Source: Rhea pennata
Lineage: Eukaryota; Chordata; Aves; Rheiformes; Rheidae
NCBI RefSeq assembly: GCF_028389875.1
Contig: NC_084667.1
Coordinates: 60,800,570-60,864,569 of the forward strand
DNA length: 64,000 nucleotides
Reading direction: 5' to 3'
Position 1 is the first letter of the stretch, and every line of letters starts with the position of its first letter. The translations under genes were made by a program, and so were the position numbers. Below, in pieces: positions 61,420 through 64,000 of this stretch. The notes beneath the pieces are model-generated. The model searched no databases and was not told the origin of the DNA. It saw nothing but the letters and a program-made list of their open reading frames with translations.

Positions 61420-64000
61420 CTGAAAACAACATAAAAGTTGTTAATGTCTGTAAAACCAATACAAAAGCACTACAATAAGCTTTGAAACTGAAATCCTCCA
61501 GATCAGTATGACTGTGAGAAGTGTTCAGCCAGCTGTAGAAAAGCCTGCTTTCATTTAAATTCTTTATCTCAGATTTCATCAAACTGATCTTTCCAAAGAT
61601 ACCAGAAATATTCAAAGCCAGAAGTCTAGAGGCTTTTGCAAAGAAGATGAAGAAAATAGTCCCCAGTCTGGAAAAAAATATATATATATAAGTTGGCACA
61701 ATGTTTTTTTTAATCACCAAGCCTGCAGTCTTTAAGACTTTAAGTCAGAGTGAAAGCACCATGAAGTTTTGATAGTCATAAAGATTTAGTTGTTTTCCTT
61801 TTTAAAAGTATTCAGGGCAGAGACTGATTGAGTGAAGAAGACAGGCTGTTTGAAAAGATGGTTCTTTTGAAATGGCTTAAATTGGGCACTAAAAACCAAA
61901 CCCAGTATTAATACACTGCCATTTTCAGAGATTTAGTCTTAGCCAATAGACGACAGTTCGAGTGAATCACACATTCTCTGCTGCACAGAGTATTCTACAC
62001 ACGCTGTTCCTTGCCCTGATAACTCTGCCTTCTTTCCCATCCCACTCCTGCTCCATCTTTTTTTCGAGGCATTGGATTGTTTGGCCTTCTGAAGCCCAGT
62101 TCTGCAACTGTCATTAGCATACATAGTTTTCACTCTTATAAACAGATCTTCTGGCTCAAAAGTATGCTCAAACACTAAAGAAGAGAACCACAAGCAGAAT
62201 TGTGCAACTAATTTGTTATCTAATTTAAATGAAGAATCCTTGGGCTGGAGCATGACATATTGATTTCTGAACGTGAATCTTAGCTGCTGTGTGTGTAGAC
62301 AAGCTGACCCTGCTTATGTCTGTATACATTTGCTTTAACTTACATAAGCTGGCAAGCACTGTCTCAAATGGCTATGATTTTGATAGCATTTCCTCATAGT
62401 TTTCTGAACGTCTACATTTTTTCCTTGACTTTTTAGAACATGAAATGATCCAGTACAGGCAGGTCATGAAATAACTATGCTACCTGCTCAGTAATGGACC
62501 ACTTCAATAAGTGAACGCTGACAGTGTGCTTGAAATGGGAATGTCAATTTACAGGCCAAGCTTCCAAACCTGACTGACTAGAGGGCACCTTCGCCATGTT
62601 TATATTATCTCAATCATCTCTCCTATAGTATTTTCACTCCAGAGAACTAGAATCAACCAGAAATATCAGAACTGCTAGACCCTGCCTCTTCTAGCCTTCA
62701 TACAACTAATCATGACACCCATGATGAACACTTCTGGAAAATGGTTTTAATGTAGCCCCTAATCTAGATTAAACACCTTCATAAATTGGTTTTATATTTT
62801 CAAAGGCCTAGCAATTGCAATTTTCAGAAGCTAAAGAAAATTGAAAAATGATAATATCTCTATTAAAAAATTAAATGTGGATTTACCAATCTGATTTTAG
62901 GGATCTCTTTTTAAAAATTCTCAGGTCCATTCATGAAACTCTCAATCACACCTCAATCTATGCACAATGTATGTGTAGAAGAGATGTGGACCTGAGGCCT
63001 GATTGTTTAAATTGCTTAGGGTTTCCTAAAGAGTCAGGTGCCAACCTTGAAATTTATGGCTGTTACTAAAATTTCAAGACTTTGACTTGCTGCATTGCTG
63101 TATTTTTCACTTGGGAAAATCCCACCCACAAACTCTGCAGTCCAGGAGAATGACTTAACAGAATATTGCTTGGATTGCTACAGCATTTGCTCTTCAGTGC
63201 AGCACTTGGAGGTGAATTACAACATTGAGCACTGAGGGCTGCCAGTAATTTTGCTACTGGAAAAGAAAAGGGAAAGAATTATCTGGGAGGATTCTTGGGT
63301 AGGTTCACTACTGTTTCTCTTGTTTTACTCCAGTGTAATCTATCTAGAATTGGATGAATGCAAGTATGGAGTTTTCAAAATTGGAATGGTCCTATATGAT
63401 TTATGTGGCTGATTCATTTCACTGTCCAGTAGGGCATATCCTCTGAGTCTAGCACACTGCAGCAATCCTACACGTCTTAATAGGGTTGGACTAGATGATC
63501 TCCAGAGGTCCCTTCCAACCTTACTGTTCTATGATTCTAATAGATGTAAAACTTTTTAAAACAAATACTTTAAACAAAGCATACTTAGAATGAGAAGGTG
63601 ACCAGCACCTTCAAAATCTTCCTGATGCTAAGACTGAACTACTTATAAAACCCAAGAGAAATTGGCTCTCCACCTCTTTTCACAGCAAGACTTGAACACT
63701 TATTTCCCATAGGGATTCTTCTGGAAACGGCAAACGACTTTGTCGAGTCCAGTTCAGCACAGATGTATAAAGGAAGACCTGGGGCAGATGACATCTCATC
63801 TGGGCTGGAGCAGGGGAGAAGTTTCCTGCTTTCCACTAGCTGCTCATGAAGCAACGCAGTGGTGTATGAGGCACCAGGGTGGCTTCACATGCTTGGCGAT
63901 TGCTCTCCTTACCCTTGTTAGAGGTGTTGTGAGTCAACGTTTGCTAATAAGTAGTCAGAAGTGCCCTGTGCTATTAAGGGGCAAATCTGTCGGTGTAAAA
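61420..64000. other. Probable AHNAK2 5' intron; no further exon supported
   Basis: The acceptor of the most 5' AHNAK2 exon found is at 61420-61421 (minus strand CAG). It requires an upstream exon ending in phase 1, presumably carrying the start codon. None was found in this stretch. Apart from the short CR1 tail near 63.5 kb, I see nothing notable. Confidence 0.5.
63483..63541 (+). mobile_element. CR1 LINE 3' tail, short 5'-truncated copy
   Basis: GGTTGGACTAGATGATCTCC, then AGAGGTCCCTTCCAACC and TTCTATGATTCT. This is the sense-strand CR1 3' end with its ATTCTATG-type terminal repeat. About 60 bp are recognisable. Confidence 0.85.

Noticed and set aside
61939..61974. Minus-strand ATG followed by CDSLELSSIG as the AHNAK2 start exon (human AHNAK2 begins MCD)
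   Set aside because: Only three residues agree. The frame stops after eleven codons, and no donor in phase 1 is present to join the exon at 61419.

Overview
The window reads as bird nuclear DNA. It carries two remnants of the avian CR1 retrotransposon 3' tail (about 58.3-58.5 kb and 63.48-63.54 kb). Three vertebrate genes appear in the order seen at human 14q32.33: the 3' end of CEP170B (+), all recognisable coding exons of PLD4 (+), and AHNAK2 (-), which converges on PLD4. The species cannot be fixed from the sequence alone. All genes were assembled by hand from splice sites, phase and family similarity; no search was run.

Layout. 0.24-1.3 kb: last two coding exons of CEP170B, followed by a long probable 3' UTR with poly(A) signals out to about 5.2 kb. 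5.2-12.7 kb: no gene that I can support. 12.77-24.38 kb: PLD4 in ten coding exons, 504 codons plus stop, with both HxKxxxxD catalytic motifs intact. 24.4-30.1 kb: convergent intergenic DNA holding the PLD4 poly(A) signal, a hairpin, and an isolated GC/CpG-rich island (about 24.99-25.87 kb) that I could not identify. 30.1-61.4 kb: AHNAK2 on the minus strand, with five small exons (including a split PDZ domain) and one terminal coding exon of 27,063 bp. 61.4-64 kb: probably AHNAK2 intron; its first coding exon was not found.

The outstanding object is inside the AHNAK2 terminal exon. From 34,642 to 55,288 it is an indel-free tandem array with a period of exactly 1,107 bp (369 codons), 18.65 copies, nearly identical from copy to copy. 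The array is strongly GC- and CpG-rich and ends abruptly. The flanking parts of the same exon are AT-rich, diverged versions of the same roughly 353-373-residue unit. The visible protein is about 9,190 residues, against roughly 5,800 for human AHNAK2. The array portion (about 6,880 residues) has no Cys, Asn or Tyr that I could find, and both antisense frames examined stay open for about 20.8 kb as a by-product. This looks like a recently homogenised coding satellite, probably length-polymorphic.

The genes form no operon-like unit. CEP170B is a centrosome/microtubule protein, PLD4 an endolysosomal 5' exonuclease of immune cells, and AHNAK2 a giant PDZ scaffold. Their adjacency is conserved synteny.
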